Below, piece by piece: positions 26,145-34,081 of a stretch of 64,000 nt of DNA; within the stretch, counting starts at the first letter, position 1; each line of letters starts with the position of its first letter. Source of the stretch: Chryseobacterium sp. OV279. GTDB taxonomy: Bacteria > Bacteroidota > Bacteroidia > Flavobacteriales > Weeksellaceae. The notes below the pieces were generated by a model. It worked only from the letters and a program-made list of their open reading frames with translations, did not search any database and was not told where the DNA came from. The stretch covers positions 682,001 through 746,000 of the forward strand of contig NZ_FQUD01000003.1 in assembly GCF_900128945.1 (NCBI RefSeq). Direction: 5' to 3'. The position numbers and the translations under genes are program-made.

Positions 26145-26965
26145 ATGAAAAAATCATATTTATTATTGCATCTGGCCGTTATCCTGGCCGGCTTTACAGG
26201 CATTTTCGGAAAACTCATCTCTTTAAATGAAGGACTACTCGTCTGGTACAGACTTTTCTTTTCGTCCATCATTTTATTTGTTATTTTAAAACTGCTGAGA
26301 ATCCCCTACAGCATTTCTGCACAGGAAAAAGTACGTATAATGAAAGCTGGGCTGCTCATCACACTTCACTGGCTTTTCTTCTACGCCAGCATTAAATACT
26401 CCAATATTTCAATTTGATTGATCAGGAAAAATTTAAAATTTCAGAATTGCTTCTCAGTACATTGACTTTGTTTGGGATCAGCCTGATTTTTCATTTCGAC
26501 ACTTCTTATCAGCTTGGAATTATTTTAGGTGTAATTTCTTCCGCTTTTGGTGCCCTCTATACCATTTATAATAACTGGCTGGTGAGACACTTTGATACCA
26601 AAGTCATCAACTTTTATCAGATGATGGGCGGAACTTTAGGCCTCGGAGCATTTTTGCCCATATATCTCCTCATTTTCCCGGCAGATAGCATAGTCCCTGA
26701 CTTAAAAAACACGGCTTATTTGGGCATTTTAGCACTTTTTTGTACAGTTGGTTTATATGTGGCATTTGCAGAGGTTTTAAAGAAAATTCCGGCCTTCACT
26801 GTAAATTTAACGTTCAATCTGGAACCGGTTTATGCGATCATTATGGCATTTTTATTTTTCGGGGAAAGCAAAGAAGTTAGACTGGCATTTTATATAGGCA
26901 TTTCACTGATTATTACTTCGGTTGTTTTGCAGACATTGATTTCAATGAGAAAAAAATCTAGCTAA
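26145..26965 (+). pseudogene. EamA/DMT-family transporter gene broken by internal deletion
   Basis: Bases 26145-26417 encode the first membrane segments of a DMT/EamA permease (MKKSYLLLHLAVILAGFTGI ... FFYASIKYSNISI) and then meet a stop. From 26414 the frame +2 continues with LIDQEKFKISELLLSTLTLF to a normal end at 26965, with the second EamA domain intact. In relatives, NIS is followed by a further helix (GVxCxxxTxFFTAxxEP-like) before xRxKI. That part is missing, so an internal loss of about 50 bases (size 1 mod 3) is the simplest explanation. A restart at the TTG at 26414 would give a half-size protein. Confidence 0.8.
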
Positions 26966-26977
26966 TCCATCTAAACG

Positions 26978-27010
26978 AAACGCAGAAGATATAAAACTTC
27001 TGCGTTTTTT
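26978..27010 (+). terminator. terminator hairpin after EamA gene
   Basis: AAACGCAGAAG (26978-26988) pairs with CTTCTGCGTTT (26997-27007) and is followed by T residues. Confidence 0.9.
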
Positions 27011-27123
27011 AATTTTAGAAACAAATATAAATCACAAATTAGTGATATTTTATGTGATTTATCTATCTCGATTTTATTCAGTAGTTTTAAAAGTCAGACT
27101 GATGAAAAATAAAAGATTAAATA

Positions 27124-27936
27124 ATGAATTATCAAACCTTCCAACCTAGTCCTAAACTCTCCGCTCTTATCAAGTGCTATTGGACCCTGGAAAGCCCTAA
27201 GGAAGACGTTCCTCAGCAGCAAACCATTGTTCCGGACGGTTGTATGGAAATGATTTTTCATTATGGTGACCTTTACAAACAATATATGGATGATGGCCAG
27301 GCTGTGGTTCAGCCCAGGAGCTGTGTTTTCGGCCAGCTTACCAAACCATTGGTTATAGAATCTACGGGGACTACAGGAATGTTTTCTGTACGTTTTCAGT
27401 ATGAGGGTTTTATTCCGTTTGCCACAATTCCCATTAAAGAAATGGATGATAAAGCCGTTTCCCTCGATAAACTCTTCGGAAAAGACGGAATTGAGCTGGA
27501 GAAAAATATGCTAAAAACCAAAACACCAGAAGAAAAAATACAGGTTGTTGAAGACTTTTTACTCAAAAGACTGGATGCCGGTGCCATTGACAAAATTGTA
27601 CGTTCTACAATAGATACTATTATTACTGCTAATGGTCAGATTTCAATCGGTGAACTTTCCAAACAGACCAATATCAACCGTAGACAGCTCGAACGAAAGT
27701 TTTCTTCTGCCATAGGTTTAAGTCCTAAACAGCTCTCCAAAACAATAAGACTGCAAACAACGCTGAAACTCCTACTCAATAACGAATTTACAACACTTAC
27801 GGCTTTAGCGCACGAATCCGAATACTATGACCAAGCCCATTTTATAAAGGATTTCAAAGAATTCACGGGACTGACTCCTAAAGAATTTTACGGTGAAAAT
27901 CTGAAAATGTCTTTCCTTTTTTTCGGCACAGATTAA
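27124..27936 (+). CDS. AraC-family transcriptional regulator
   Basis: The 270-residue protein has an N-terminal sensor-like domain. It begins YQTFQPSPKLSALIKCYWTL and contains VPDGCMEMIFHYGD, a pattern found in the DUF6597 class of AraC regulators. The C-terminal double helix-turn-helix spans about residues 160-262, with ISIGELSKQTNINRRQLERK and LTALAHESEYYDQAHFIKDF. The LSPKQL and LTPKEF ends of the two HTH units are typical. The DUF6265-like gene follows within 75 bases and is probably a target or partner. Confidence 0.88.
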   Translation: MNYQTFQPSPKLSALIKCYWTLESPKEDVPQQQTIVPDGCMEMIFHYGDLYKQYMDDGQAVVQPRSCVFGQLTKPLVIESTGTTGMFSVRFQYEGFIPFATIPIKEMDDKAVSLDKLFGKDGIELEKNMLKTKTPEEKIQVVEDFLLKRLDAGAIDKIVRSTIDTIITANGQISIGELSKQTNINRRQLERKFSSAIGLSPKQLSKTIRLQTTLKLLLNNEFTTLTALAHESEYYDQAHFIKDFKEFTGLTPKEFYGENLKMSFLFFGTD

Positions 27937-28007
27937 CCTTGTCGCATTTTTACAATTATAAGCTTAATCATATGCTGAACTTTGTCTTCATCATAAAAAT
28001 CAAGACA

Positions 28008-28481
28008 ATGAAAACAAAACTGATTCTCTCCGCCATTATCCTGGCAATTCTCTCTGCCTGGACTCTACAGCACAATGAAATCCAAAAACTGGAATGGCTC
28101 ATCGGTACATGGGAAACCAAAACGCCCAAAGGAAGCCTCTATGAAACCTGGACCAGAAAAAGCGATACCGAATTCCAGGCAAAAAGCTATTATCTGAACA
28201 AAAAAGACACCATCATGTTTGAATTTGTAAAGCTGGTAGAAAAAGACAAAAAGCTACATTATATGGTCACTGTAAAAGGTCAGCATGATGAAATCCCCGT
28301 TGATTTTGTATCAACTTCCGGCTCAAAACCTACTTCTCTAATCTTTGAAAACCAACAGAACGACTTTCCACAAATCATTACCTATAAAAAAATCAGTAAA
28401 AATTCTCTAATTGCTGAGATTTCTGGCACTATCAAAGGCAAAAAAGAGAATGAAATATTTGCGATGAAAAAGATAAAATAA
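28008..28481 (+). CDS. exported DUF6265-like protein
   Basis: The ATG at 28008 begins a signal-like N-terminus (MKTKLILSAIILAILSAWTL), so it is chosen over the TTG at 27939. The 157-residue protein has IQKLEWLIGTWETKTPKGSL followed by ETWTRKSDTEFQAKSYYLN, a lipocalin-like beta-barrel start seen in DUF6265 proteins. The barrel probably binds a small hydrophobic ligand. It follows an AraC regulator on the same strand. The family call is by memory of the motif. Confidence 0.6.
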   Translation: MKTKLILSAIILAILSAWTLQHNEIQKLEWLIGTWETKTPKGSLYETWTRKSDTEFQAKSYYLNKKDTIMFEFVKLVEKDKKLHYMVTVKGQHDEIPVDFVSTSGSKPTSLIFENQQNDFPQIITYKKISKNSLIAEISGTIKGKKENEIFAMKKIK

Positions 28482-28527
28482 TAAACGGCACTTTATATAT
28501 CCATTACTAAGGAAAAGATCATTCAAA

Positions 28528-28618
28528 TTTAAGGGGAAAAGGCTCGGCCGCCGAAGGCGGCCAGCTTAACTTTCGCTTCATCAGACAAGTTCACTTGTCT
28601 CCTCTTTGCACCCCTAAA
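28528..28618. repeat. double-hairpin intergenic element
   Basis: Two perfect hairpins, GGCCGCC-GAA-GGCGGCC (28546-28562) and GACAAGT-TC-ACTTGTC (28584-28599), lie within outer arms TTTAAGGGG (28528-28536) and CCCCTAAAA (28611-28619). The GC-rich centre contrasts with the AT-rich surroundings. No coding frame is present. Confidence 0.7.
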
Positions 28619-28667
28619 ATAAACAGCATTAATTTAAACTTTGCGTTTCCAACAGGATGCATATTTA

Positions 28668-28779
28668 ATCTCACGCAGATTAAACGAATTACACAGATTA
28701 TATTTTAACTACGATCTTATATCAAATTATTAAAAATTAAACGTAAGCATCCGCTCAATCTTCAAGATCTGCGGGAGAT
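28668..28779. repeat. inverted-repeat element with CGCAGAT arms, copy 1
   Basis: ATCTCACGCAGAT (28668-28680) pairs with ATCTGCGGGAGAT (28767-28779). The same arm type borders a 106-base element at 31782-31887. The interior holds a second partial copy (ACACAGATTATA). Confidence 0.65.
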
Positions 28780-28871
28780 AAGAATAACAGCTCAATCCTT
28801 TATACAACATGCTCTCGGATCATCTATTCTAGAGCTTCTTTGTTTAAAATCAACAATTTATCAAAAAAAAC

Positions 28872-28915
28872 TTGCGTAGTCAAATAACTTCATTTAAATT
28901 TGTAGTCAAATAACT
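28872..28915 (+). promoter_or_regulatory. promoter with duplicated operator for the ArsR-led operon
   Basis: TTG (28872-28874), a 20-base spacer and TAAATTTG (28895-28902) form a full consensus promoter. GTAGTCAAATAACT occurs twice, at 28876-28889 between the two boxes and at 28902-28915 over the start of transcription. The second copy is part of the near-palindrome TAGTCAAATAACTA. This is the expected layout for self-repression by the ArsR-type regulator encoded 6 bases further on. Confidence 0.8.
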
Positions 28916-28920
28916 ACACA

Positions 28921-29253
28921 ATGAATTTAAGAAGAGATGTATTCCAGGCTATCGCAGACCCTACCAGAAGATCTATCCTGATGCTGGTGGCCGCACAGTC
29001 CATGACGGCCGGAGCCATCGCTTCCAATTTCGATACCGCTAGACCTACCGTTTCCAAACATCTTCAGATCCTTACAGAATGTGAATTGCTAAGGTCTGAA
29101 CAGAACGGCCGTGAAATTATCTATCACCTAAATCCCAATAAAATGAAAGAAATAGCCGATTTTATTGAACCTTTCCGCCAGATGTGGGACGACCGGTTCA
29201 ATAAGCTGGAAAGTGTAATGAAAGCCTATCAGAAAAAGATAAGTAATGAGTAA
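28921..29253 (+). CDS. ArsR/SdpR-family repressor
   Basis: The 110-residue protein is a small winged-helix repressor: [18 protein letters not shown], then [20 protein letters not shown] as recognition helix and EIIYHLNP as wing. There are no paired cysteines for metal binding, so it belongs to the non-metal SdpR-like group, which is often linked to AHSA1 genes as here. It heads the cluster AHSA1, YdeI-like, DoxX, DUF4256 and has a promoter with two operator copies just upstream. Confidence 0.9.
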   Translation: MNLRRDVFQAIADPTRRSILMLVAAQSMTAGAIASNFDTARPTVSKHLQILTECELLRSEQNGREIIYHLNPNKMKEIADFIEPFRQMWDDRFNKLESVMKAYQKKISNE

Positions 29254-29282
29254 TGGGCAATAAGTAATATTTCACAACCAAT

Positions 29283-29333
29283 CCTCAAACTCTCCCACTC
29301 TCCCACTCTACTACTCTCAAACACTCAAACTCA
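29283..29333 (+). repeat. pyrimidine-rich leader repeat, copy 1
   Basis: This segment is built from CTCCCACTCT and ACTCAAACTC units. The 25 bases at 29300-29324 differ at only one base from 29884-29908. It ends five bases before the AHSA1 start codon. Confidence 0.65.
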
Positions 29334-29337
29334 AAAT

Positions 29338-29799
29338 ATGGAACTCAAAACAAAAATTCACGCCGAAGACGGCAAACAGGAAATATTCATCACAAGGGAA
29401 TTTGATCTTCCGGTAGAATTACTTTTCAAAGCTTATACCGAAACAGAAATTGTTGAACAATGGATGAATACTAAAGTTCTGAAGCTTGAAAACAAACCAC
29501 ATGGCGGCTATGAGTTTGAAACATCCAATCCTCAGGGCGATGTGGTTTTCCGGGCCAATGGAACCATCCACGAATTTGTTCCCGAGCAGAAAATCACAAG
29601 AACTTTCCAGATGGAAAACATCCCTTTCCCTGTTCAGCTTGATTTTTTGGAATTTGAAAAACTCACAGATCACACCAGTAAACTCACTATCCAAACTATC
29701 TACAAATCTGTTGATGTCAGAGATCAAATGCTGAAACTACCTTTCGCACAGGGGCTGAACATGGCGCATAACAGATTGGAAGAAATTTTTAGAAAATAG
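29338..29799 (+). CDS. SRPBCC-domain (AHSA1-like) protein
   Basis: The 153-residue protein has the START/AHSA1 helix-grip pattern. It opens with IFITREFDLPVELLFKAYTE and EIVEQWMNTK. It continues GGYEFETSNPQGDVVFRANG, then EFVPEQKITRTFQME, and ends QGLNMAHNRLEEIF. Such proteins bind hydrophobic ligands or modulate partners. Its pairing with an ArsR-type regulator is a widespread arrangement. It is the second gene of the cluster, 84 bases after the repressor, with a repeat element between. Confidence 0.88.
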   Translation: MELKTKIHAEDGKQEIFITREFDLPVELLFKAYTETEIVEQWMNTKVLKLENKPHGGYEFETSNPQGDVVFRANGTIHEFVPEQKITRTFQMENIPFPVQLDFLEFEKLTDHTSKLTIQTIYKSVDVRDQMLKLPFAQGLNMAHNRLEEIFRK

Positions 29800-29848
29800 A
29801 AATTAGAAATTAGATGTTAGAAGGTCGCAGTTTTAAATCATCCCCCAA

Positions 29849-29930
29849 AATCTAATACATTCAAACTCAAATCCCCTCGAACCCTCCCACTCTAATACTC
29901 TCAAACACACAAACCCTCAAACTCACCACC
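29849..29930 (+). repeat. pyrimidine-rich leader repeat, copy 2
   Basis: Same composition as 29283-29333, with CTCCCACTCTAATACTCTCA followed by AACAC. It ends directly at the start codon of the YdeI-like gene at 29931. Confidence 0.65.
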
Positions 29931-30509
29931 ATGAATCCAAAAGTTAATTTTTTCTTCGATGAAGCCACTCAATGGCAGAAAGAATTCAAAAGGTTAAGAA
30001 CAATCCTTCTCAATACAGGTCTTGAAGAAGAACTGAAATGGGGCTGTCCATGCTATACCTATCATGGCAAAAATATCGTGCTGATCCACGGATTTAAAGA
30101 ATACTGTGCCCTACTCTTTTTTAAAGGAGCTTTACTTAATGACACCCATCATATTTTGATCCAGCAGTCCGAAAATGTACAGGCTGCACGACAAATCCGT
30201 TTTACAGTACTGAAAGAAATCATTGATCTAGAAAAAGTGATTCCAATCTATGTGTATGAAGCGGTAGAAGCTGAAAAATCAGGGATAAAAGTTCCGATGA
30301 AGAAAACCAAAGACTTCGAAACGCCTGAAGAATTTCAAAACAAATTAGATCAAAATTCGGAATTAAAGGAAGCTTTCGAAGCCCTTACTCCCGGGAGACA
30401 AAGAGCCTACCTGCTCCATTTTTCTTCAGCAAAACAATCAAAAACAAGAGAAGAAAGAATTCAAAAATATATTCCTCAGATCCTTACAGGAAAAGGTCTG
30501 AAAGATTAA
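29931..30509 (+). CDS. YdeI/OmpD-associated (DUF1801-type) protein
   Basis: The 192-residue cytosolic protein has an N-terminal DUF1801-type domain (LEEELKWGCPCYTYHGKNIV, then HGFKEYCALLFFKGALL). A C-terminal YdeI segment follows (ELKEAFEALTPGRQRAYLLH, then FSSAKQSKTREERIQKYIPQILTGKG). The family is common in stress clusters but has no proven biochemical role. It is the third gene behind the ArsR-type repressor. Confidence 0.88.
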   Translation: MNPKVNFFFDEATQWQKEFKRLRTILLNTGLEEELKWGCPCYTYHGKNIVLIHGFKEYCALLFFKGALLNDTHHILIQQSENVQAARQIRFTVLKEIIDLEKVIPIYVYEAVEAEKSGIKVPMKKTKDFETPEEFQNKLDQNSELKEAFEALTPGRQRAYLLHFSSAKQSKTREERIQKYIPQILTGKGLKD

Positions 30510-30544
30510 CTTAATCTGAGTTCGGAACAAGAAGTTATAATTAA

Positions 30545-30709
30545 AAGGAAGGAAGATGAAAGCTGGAGGATGGAAGTTACTATTGGCCGGTAAGTATTTA
30601 ACAATTCCTTTTAAATGTCTTGAAATAGTTCCAAGAAGATTAATAAAAACAGATTGTATTCTATCTTTGGACTTCAATAACTTCCCGCTTCGAGCTTCTG
30701 ACTTCCTTA
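30545..30709. repeat. paired inverted copies of the GAAGATGGAAG repeat
   Basis: A purine-rich copy (30545-30580) is followed about 95 bases later by its degenerate inverse (30676-30709). The pair lies in the gap between the YdeI-like and DoxX genes. The same arrangement occurs at 53156-53224 and 60019-60176. Confidence 0.65.
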
Positions 30710-30728
30710 CATAATAATAAAAACGACT

Positions 30729-31127
30729 ATGGAAACACAGAACAAATCACAAAAAAGAAACAGAATCATTTATTGGATCTTCACGATCTGGATGGCACTT
30801 GGAATGGTATCTACCGCCATCGTCCAGCTCATGAAAAACAAAGACGAACTCGCCAACTTCACCACTCTTGGTTACCCCGCTTACCTGATGACCATCATCG
30901 GCGTTTGGAAACTTCTGGGTGTCATCGCGGTTCTTATCCCAAAACGGCCGCTATTGAAAGAATGGGCATATGCCGGATTTTTCTTCGTTATGTCAGGCGC
31001 TTTTATCTCTCACATCATTGTTGGTGATACTTTGGGACGAACCTTTCCTGCTTTATTATTGTTAATTTTAGTCGGTATTTCATGGTATTTCAGACCTGCA
31101 GACCGAAAAATATCTACTTTTAATTAA
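30729..31127 (+). CDS. DoxX-like membrane protein
   Basis: The 132-residue protein has four membrane segments (IIYWIFTIWMALGMVSTAIV, then AYLMTIIGVWKLLGVIAVLI, then YAGFFFVMSGAFISHIIVG and PALLLLILVGISWYF). ELANFTTLGYPAYL between helices one and two is typical of the DoxX-like family found with AHSA1/ArsR genes. It is the fourth gene of the stress cluster. Transport or redox partner roles are not known. Confidence 0.85.
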   Translation: METQNKSQKRNRIIYWIFTIWMALGMVSTAIVQLMKNKDELANFTTLGYPAYLMTIIGVWKLLGVIAVLIPKRPLLKEWAYAGFFFVMSGAFISHIIVGDTLGRTFPALLLLILVGISWYFRPADRKISTFN

Positions 31128-31173
31128 ACAGAGATTAAAAAACATCAAATACAATCACTTTAATACATAAAAT

Positions 31174-31731
31174 ATGAGCAAAAATAAACTAACAGCCGAA
31201 CAAAGCGGAGAACTTTTAAAAGTCTTAAAAACCCGTTTTGAGAAAAATATGAACCGCCATAAAGGCCTGAGCTGGGAAAAAATACAGTCAAAACTGGATG
31301 CAGCTCCTGAAAAGCTATGGTCATTGAATGCAATGGAAGAAACAGAAGGTGAACCGGATGTAGTAGATTACGACAAAAAAACAGATGAATACATCTTCTT
31401 CGATTGTTCCGCCGAAAGCCCGAAACGCAGAAGCCTATGCTACGATTACCAGGCCTGGGACTCCCGCAAAGCCAATAAACCCGAAAGCAATGTCATTGAT
31501 AAAGCCACTGAAATGGGAATAGAACTCCTGACTGAGGAACAATACCGCCAACTTCAGGAACTGGGAAAATTTGATTTAAAAACATCAAGCTGGGTTAAAA
31601 CACCCGAAAACATAAGAGAATTGGGAGGCGCTGTCTTCTGTGACCGTCGGTACAACACGGTTTTCATGTATCATAATGGTGCAGATTCTTATTATGCAGC
31701 GAGGGGTTTTAGAGGAATGTTGAAAGTGTAA
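31174..31731 (+). CDS. DUF4256-family protein
   Basis: The 185-residue cytosolic protein matches DUF4256 throughout: LKTRFEKNMNRHKGLSWEKI, GEPDVVDYDKKTDEYIFFDC, RRSLCYDYQAWDSRK, GIELLTEEQYRQLQELG, and GGAVFCDRRYNTVFMYHNGA followed by DSYYAARGFRG. The family has no known activity but often accompanies AHSA1 and YdeI genes, as here. It ends the cluster and is followed by an inverted-repeat element in place of a standard terminator. Confidence 0.88.
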   Translation: MSKNKLTAEQSGELLKVLKTRFEKNMNRHKGLSWEKIQSKLDAAPEKLWSLNAMEETEGEPDVVDYDKKTDEYIFFDCSAESPKRRSLCYDYQAWDSRKANKPESNVIDKATEMGIELLTEEQYRQLQELGKFDLKTSSWVKTPENIRELGGAVFCDRRYNTVFMYHNGADSYYAARGFRGMLKV

Positions 31732-31781
31732 CAAGGTTCGGATTCTTATTATTCTTCAAAACTTTTATTTTAAAATATTGA

Positions 31782-31887
31782 TTTTAAGCTCTCGCAGATC
31801 AAGCTGATGATGCAGATTCTTTTCATGCTATTAAGTTGATTAAGCGCGAACATCTGTTTAATCTGTAAAATCTGCGGGAGCTTAAAA
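31782..31887. repeat. inverted-repeat element with CGCAGAT arms, copy 2
   Basis: TTTTAAGCTCTCGCAGAT (31782-31799) pairs with ATCTGCGGGAGCTTAAAA (31870-31887) with one mismatch in 18. It lies between converging genes and may end transcription from both sides. Confidence 0.75.
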
Positions 31888-31921
31888 ATATATGCCTCGA
31901 TCTATCAGAGCCCCAATTAAA

Positions 31922-32881
31922 TTAATCCTTTCTAAGCCACGGCGATTCTACACTCCAAAAAATAATATTCACACCCAAATAATGCTCAGCATAATCCACG
32001 AACTCTTCCTTGGTAAAAGGCTTCTTCGTTTTTGGATTTTTATACGTTAAAGTCGGTTCCTGCACCGCCATAGCTACTAAAGATAGTTTTCCTCTATATT
32101 GATTGAAAAACGGATAGGAATTTTTCATCTGAGCATTTTTGTTGGGAACAATGTCCGGTCCGCCCAATGCGATGTTATTTTTATAGGCAAATTCAAATAA
32201 TCTCGACATATACTGATGATCATTCTCCCATTCACATGGAAAAAAATTCACATATTGCAGCACATAGGAAGTTTTAAAAGCATTTCTGGCGTACTTTAAA
32301 TTATCAAGTTCAGCCTGAAAATATAGGTCACAGCTGAAGCCCGTTTTATCCTTTTTCATATCAATGTCTATGGAAGTTTCAGGTAAATTGATTCCCTGAA
32401 TTTTCCCATCAAATTTTTTCGCCAGTTCTCCTATCAGCTTCTGATATCTCTGTTGAACAGTAGGATTCCACTGCTGTGTTACCCAACCATTTCCGACAGG
32501 TTTATTCTCACCGGGATTATCATATTGAGGAACCAAACCTCCGTTATACTCTTTTTCGGTTAAAATATAATCCGGGACATATCTGGCTTCCGGTTCAAAG
32601 AAGCGGTCCTGAAGCTGGATGAATAATTTTCTATTCAGGCCTGACAAATAGTTCAGATCATTTTCAATTCTGGAAAAATCATAAACATCTTTTGCGGTTT
32701 CTAAGGCTCTCCAGCTATACACGATCTGTACTCCGCCAATATCTTTCCTGGTAATCATTTTTTCAATGTTTTTCAGGTCTCCGGATGAAGTGTAAATATA
32801 ATTCTGAGGCGTTTGTGCTGTGAAAAGCTGTAAACCCAAAGCAAGCCAGCCCAAAACTGCCATCTTAAATAATCGTGTCAT
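31922..32881 (-). CDS. exported glycoside-hydrolase-like TIM-barrel protein
   Basis: The 319-residue protein has a signal peptide (ends LQLFTAQ, about residue 23). The sequence then runs like a (beta/alpha)8 hydrolase barrel: GGVQIVYSWRALETAKDVYD, FSRIENDLNYLSGLNRKLFI, then GKIQGINLPETSID with a candidate acid/base glutamate. NIALGGPDIVPN follows, and FWSVESPW near the end holds a second candidate glutamate. The layout resembles GH-A clan barrels, but I cannot name the GH family or substrate. It is monocistronic. Confidence 0.6.
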   Translation of the reverse strand: MTRLFKMAVLGWLALGLQLFTAQTPQNYIYTSSGDLKNIEKMITRKDIGGVQIVYSWRALETAKDVYDFSRIENDLNYLSGLNRKLFIQLQDRFFEPEARYVPDYILTEKEYNGGLVPQYDNPGENKPVGNGWVTQQWNPTVQQRYQKLIGELAKKFDGKIQGINLPETSIDIDMKKDKTGFSCDLYFQAELDNLKYARNAFKTSYVLQYVNFFPCEWENDHQYMSRLFEFAYKNNIALGGPDIVPNKNAQMKNSYPFFNQYRGKLSLVAMAVQEPTLTYKNPKTKKPFTKEEFVDYAEHYLGVNIIFWSVESPWLRKD

Positions 32882-33104
32882 AACTGTGAAATTAAAAGAT
32901 TAATAGTCATCATTTATCGTGCCCAAGTTGGTTTTAGATTCATATAAAAAATTTAATAAAAATTATCAATCCTGTTTATTTGGAAGAAATTACAGAATAT
33001 GTTTACGGAGAATTATTTCTATTTGTATCTAATTTTCTTTCATATTTAAATACTATTACTAATTTAGTAGATTGAAATTTGAATTTAATATAACAACATT
33101 GGGT

Positions 33105-33605
33105 ATGAAAAAATTAATCTTACTGGGTTCAGTATCGGTTTTACTGATGAACTGTAATAAAAAAACAGAAACTCCGGCTCCAACAGCTAAAGTTGATACA
33201 GCTGCGGTGATTGAACCTGTGGTAGATACACTGGGACCAAAATCATTCTGCTATATGGCTGTTACAGGAAAAGACAGCGTCTTTGCATCCATCGATGACA
33301 ATCTGGGAACGATTACCGGAAAATTGGCCTATAAAAACAATGAAAAAGACAGTTCAAAAGGAGATGTAACCGGGTTTAAATCAGGAGATACATTAAAACT
33401 GACGTATGAATTCCAATCTGAAGGAACAAAAAGCAAGAGAGATATTTTCTTTATTCAGAAAGACAATACTTTAACGGAAGGAATTGGTGATCACAAGGAA
33501 GAAGACGGCCAGTCTAAATATGCCGATGAAAAAAAGATCAGCTACAAGGACGGACAAAAACTGGAGCCTGCAGACTGCAAAGTGGTTACAAGAGCTTTAA
33601 AATAA
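33105..33605 (+). CDS. lipoprotein of unknown function
   Basis: The ATG at 33105 begins a lipoprotein signal (MKKLILLGSVSVLLMNC, cysteine 17). An ATG at 33072 would add an unlikely 11 residues. The mature 150 residues start with a Thr/Pro/Ala linker and then a beta-rich domain (KSFCYMAVTGKDSVFASIDD, then GTITGKLAYKNNEKDSSKGD). It carries two cysteines (FCYM and DCKVV), one near each end, that could pair. No family name is known to me, though similar lipoproteins are frequent in flavobacteria. Confidence 0.65.
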   Translation: MKKLILLGSVSVLLMNCNKKTETPAPTAKVDTAAVIEPVVDTLGPKSFCYMAVTGKDSVFASIDDNLGTITGKLAYKNNEKDSSKGDVTGFKSGDTLKLTYEFQSEGTKSKRDIFFIQKDNTLTEGIGDHKEEDGQSKYADEKKISYKDGQKLEPADCKVVTRALK

Positions 33606-33696
33606 TTTAAAAATCAATTATTCTCCGCTATTTGATATACTCTGCATGGTATTTGCTATAAAAATGTCTCACTAGAAACAACAATAAAGTAGTATT

Positions 33697-34020
33697 ATGC
33701 AGCATTTTCAATTTCAGCCATTTTCAAAAAGTGAATTTATGGAGAGCTTAAAGAAAACTTTTCCTCAATATAAAATTCAGACCGGTTTTGGAGCACTTCA
33801 GGTAAGAACCAGCGGATTTACTCTAACCGGAAACGTGAAAATTACAACGAATCCTGAAATAGGAAAAGTAAGCACGGAAACCTGCTTGGACTCAGCGGTC
33901 CTTTACCTTATTTTCTGTTTTCCAATCGGCATTTATATGATGATGAAAAAACAGAAGGTCAAAAAATTTGAAAGCGAGGTGATTGCGGGAATTAAAAAAA
34001 TACTGACTGAAGACAAATAA
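33697..34020 (+). CDS. small protein with one membrane segment, unknown
   Basis: The 107-residue product has a soluble N-terminal part (FQFQPFSKSEFMESLKKTFP, then QYKIQTGFGALQVRTSG). One hydrophobic segment follows at about residues 67-82 (SAVLYLIFCFPIGIYMMM), then a basic tail. It is probably a tail-anchored inner-membrane protein. No family recognised. A bidirectional terminator follows. Confidence 0.55.
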   Translation: MQHFQFQPFSKSEFMESLKKTFPQYKIQTGFGALQVRTSGFTLTGNVKITTNPEIGKVSTETCLDSAVLYLIFCFPIGIYMMMKKQKVKKFESEVIAGIKKILTEDK

Positions 34021-34037
34021 TCACTGTCAAACAAGAT

Positions 34038-34073
34038 AAAAAGGTGGCTTCGAATTTCTCGGCCACCTTTTTT
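34038..34073. terminator. bidirectional terminator hairpin
   Basis: AAAAAGGTGGC (34038-34048) pairs with GCCACCTTTTT (34062-34072) between converging genes. Confidence 0.9.
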
Positions 34074-34081
34074 ACTATCTT

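Noticed and set aside
34038-34073. Hairpin considered as a copy of the 35861 repeat element
   Set aside because: Only the GGTGGC/GCCACC stem is shared, and the A/T runs and position make it an ordinary bidirectional terminator.
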